Shown: positions 62,472 through 64,000 of the stretch, piece after piece
Position numbering within the stretch: the stretch's first letter is position 1
How the letters are laid out: every line of letters begins with the position of its first letter
Source of the DNA: Diphasiastrum complanatum
Lineage: Eukaryota; Streptophyta; Lycopodiopsida; Lycopodiales; Lycopodiaceae
NCBI GenBank assembly: GCA_029204225.1
Contig: CM055109.1
Coordinates: 19,295,783 to 19,359,782, forward strand
Direction of reading: 5' to 3'
Length of the DNA stretch: 64,000 nt
Notes under the pieces: model-generated
The model's database searches: none
What the model saw: the letters and a program-made list of their open reading frames with translations, nothing else
What the model was told of the DNA's origin: nothing
Made by a program: the position numbers and the translations under genes

Positions 62472-64000
62472 CCTAGTTGCCCGTTCCGGAACGGAACGCG
62501 TTCTGGAATGCGTTCCGTTCCGGAACGGGACCTTCTAAAAAAAAATACGTTTTTTTACAAAGGATTTAATTTATATAAAATGCAGCTAATTAACTAAAAA
62601 ACAGAAAATTAACTGCAATAAACAGAATTACTAAAGAACAGACAATTAACTACAATAATTTGAAATTAACTAGGAGTGTTGGGAATGGAGTAAAATTAAC
62701 CTGAGAATTCATGTCAATAAGAACAACCTACTGTGCTCGGCTAAATTTTGCATTTAAAATACGATCTGACCCACTACCATAAATCTATCCACAAAACCAT
62801 GAAATTATTTAAAAAGCATTTCTTGATGAAACGTAATGGAACTGGAGAATAACCATCATATAATGAGAGCAGGGTTTAGGGAAGAGCCATAAATGTAAGC
62901 ATCCATAAAATAGTTATGCGTTCGCCGTACATCCGATACAAAAAGAAACATGTCATGTCTGATAAAATAGTACTATGAAAATAAATCCTATGGTGAGACA
63001 TCATCTGAGGCTAAGACGAGACTCTCTATAATGTCTGGTGAGGGGGCCACAAGCCGCCCAGATCTGCCTCTGCCTCTAGCAGACTGACTCATGCCCTGGC
63101 TGGATCCAACGTCTGACCCTGTAGATCTGCCCCTACCCCTACCCCTAGGTATCGGTGGGGCGGTAGAGGTACTGGGGGCACATGCTCCTGGCTCCTGATC
63201 AAACCACACATACGGATCGGCTAGGCTGGGCCTACTGCTAGATCTGCCAGTATCCCTGGCTCGTACACTGCGAGTGGACCTGCCATCAAAAAATCCCTCC
63301 GTGCTCAACATGGTCTCTAGTAGGCAGTCCAATGTCTCGTCATCTGGCTCTGCCTGGGTCTCTGCATCTGGATCGACATACCGGGGCCTAGGAGGGGTAG
63401 GGGAAATGTGTGTGAAGTCAAAGCCCGCTGCTGCCTCCTCCTGCCCATGGTCCACATCCTCCGGTGTGCGCGCATGCTGATCCTCCTACACATCGAGGAC
63501 ACGATGTTAGCACATCCACAAAGCCAACACATTCAGAGAACACACAAGCAAAACAAGAACTTGATTAGTAATTACAACTTGAACCAAGGATTTTCATTAC
63601 CTGAGTAGGCATAGTAGACTCTGTCAGGGGTGTGTCGTTGAGAGCATCATGGTCAGATGCAACTGTGCTGCTGGGGGCCTGTCTAGTAACTCGCTGTGCC
63701 GGACCTCCTTGCCCTGGATATCCTCGTAAATCTGCGCCATGATATCCTCCTCGTGTGCAGCATCCTCAGGAAACATGATATGATGATATAGGTTCACCTC
63801 CAAGATGGAAAGAGAACTCCCCCCAACGCGATGAAGTAACCTGCCCAGGTGCTCCAGTTTCTCTCACATGCCGATGCAGAGCAATCCTAGAAACAATATG
63901 CACAATACAAGCAAGTAAGAACCTTTCTCGAAAACACCACATACGACTGAAGAGAAGACAACGATGAACATCAAGAAAAAAAGTATGGTAAATACCTGTG
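62472..64000 (-). mobile_element. hAT transposon, 3' portion, inserted in kinase intron
   Basis: At about 63850-63885 the minus strand reads CSASACERNWSTW, the hallmark of the hAT transposase C-terminal dimerisation domain, then after a 1-nt frame change RVGGSSLSILEVNLYHHIMF. This is followed by an acidic linker and, after a likely intron, an Arg/Gly/Ser-rich tail ending at 62988 (ORF 62988-63455). The end of the element is probably near 62472 (TAGTTGCCCGTTCCGG). The other end and 8-bp target duplication lie outside the window. Confidence 0.65.
62480..62529. repeat. Perfect 20-bp inverted repeat near the hAT end
   Basis: The arm 62480-62499 (CCCGTTCCGGAACGGAACGC) and its exact reverse complement at 62510-62529 are separated by 10 nt. 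Each arm also contains CCGTTCCGGAACGG, itself a palindrome, so the site is a nested palindrome of GTTCC/GGAAC words. Confidence 0.9.

Overview
The window is nuclear DNA of a land plant. It carries spliced exons of two conserved plant genes, AXR1 (NEDD8-activating E1 subunit) and a shaggy/GSK3-type kinase, with GT-AG introns, inside a mass of decayed retrotransposons. Very long transposon-filled introns, long (TC)n microsatellites, abundant Copia and Gypsy debris and an endonuclease-RT element of a type common outside seed plants suggest a large seed-free plant genome, perhaps a fern. That placement is inference and was not tested.

Layout. (1) 1-17.3 kb, minus strand: 5' half of AXR1. Exons lie at 17243-17280, 12384-12556, 12086-12249, 1051-1161, 756-835 and 322-472. 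Intron 3 (about 10.9 kb) holds one long LINE copy plus three 5'-truncated 3' ends of the same family in a chain. Every junction is a (TC)n tract, and each 3' end carries a small hairpin just before the tract. Intron 1 (about 4.7 kb) holds Gypsy and Copia fragments, one of them hit by a tiny tRNA-like SINE. (2) 18-22.8 kb: minus-strand Copia pol remnant and a plus-strand Copia gag remnant. (3) 22.8-28.3 kb: an LTR with a tRNA-Asp-type primer-binding site, then a repeat-bearing non-coding body split by a 4-kb non-LTR element encoding zinc finger, reverse transcriptase and restriction-like endonuclease. (4) 29.5-31.6 kb: Copia remnant, interrupted by the LTR of another tRNA-Asp-primed element (31.6-35.3 kb) that has a 1.2-kb minisatellite before its gag and no visible pol. 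(5) 36.3-47.7 kb: several Copia remnants of related families, most missing gag/protease or joined out of order. (6) 48.7-50.2 kb: decayed exons with a Cys cluster and a SET-like domain. (7) 50.3-55.5 kb: ancient minus-strand Gypsy split by a 1.56-kb non-autonomous CACTA element with 3-bp target duplications. (8) 56-57 kb: a foldback, a second SINE copy and a second dispersed repeat. (9) 57-64 kb, plus strand: GSK3-type kinase with a long 5' non-coding region, six coding exons (60205-61777) and an intron invaded by a hAT transposon that runs off the window.

The only genes likely to be functional are the two host genes. AXR1 works with ECR1 in activating NEDD8/RUB for cullin modification; the kinase belongs to the family acting in brassinosteroid and other signalling. 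Nothing in the sequence links them beyond proximity. No rRNA gene, functional tRNA gene or CRISPR array was seen.
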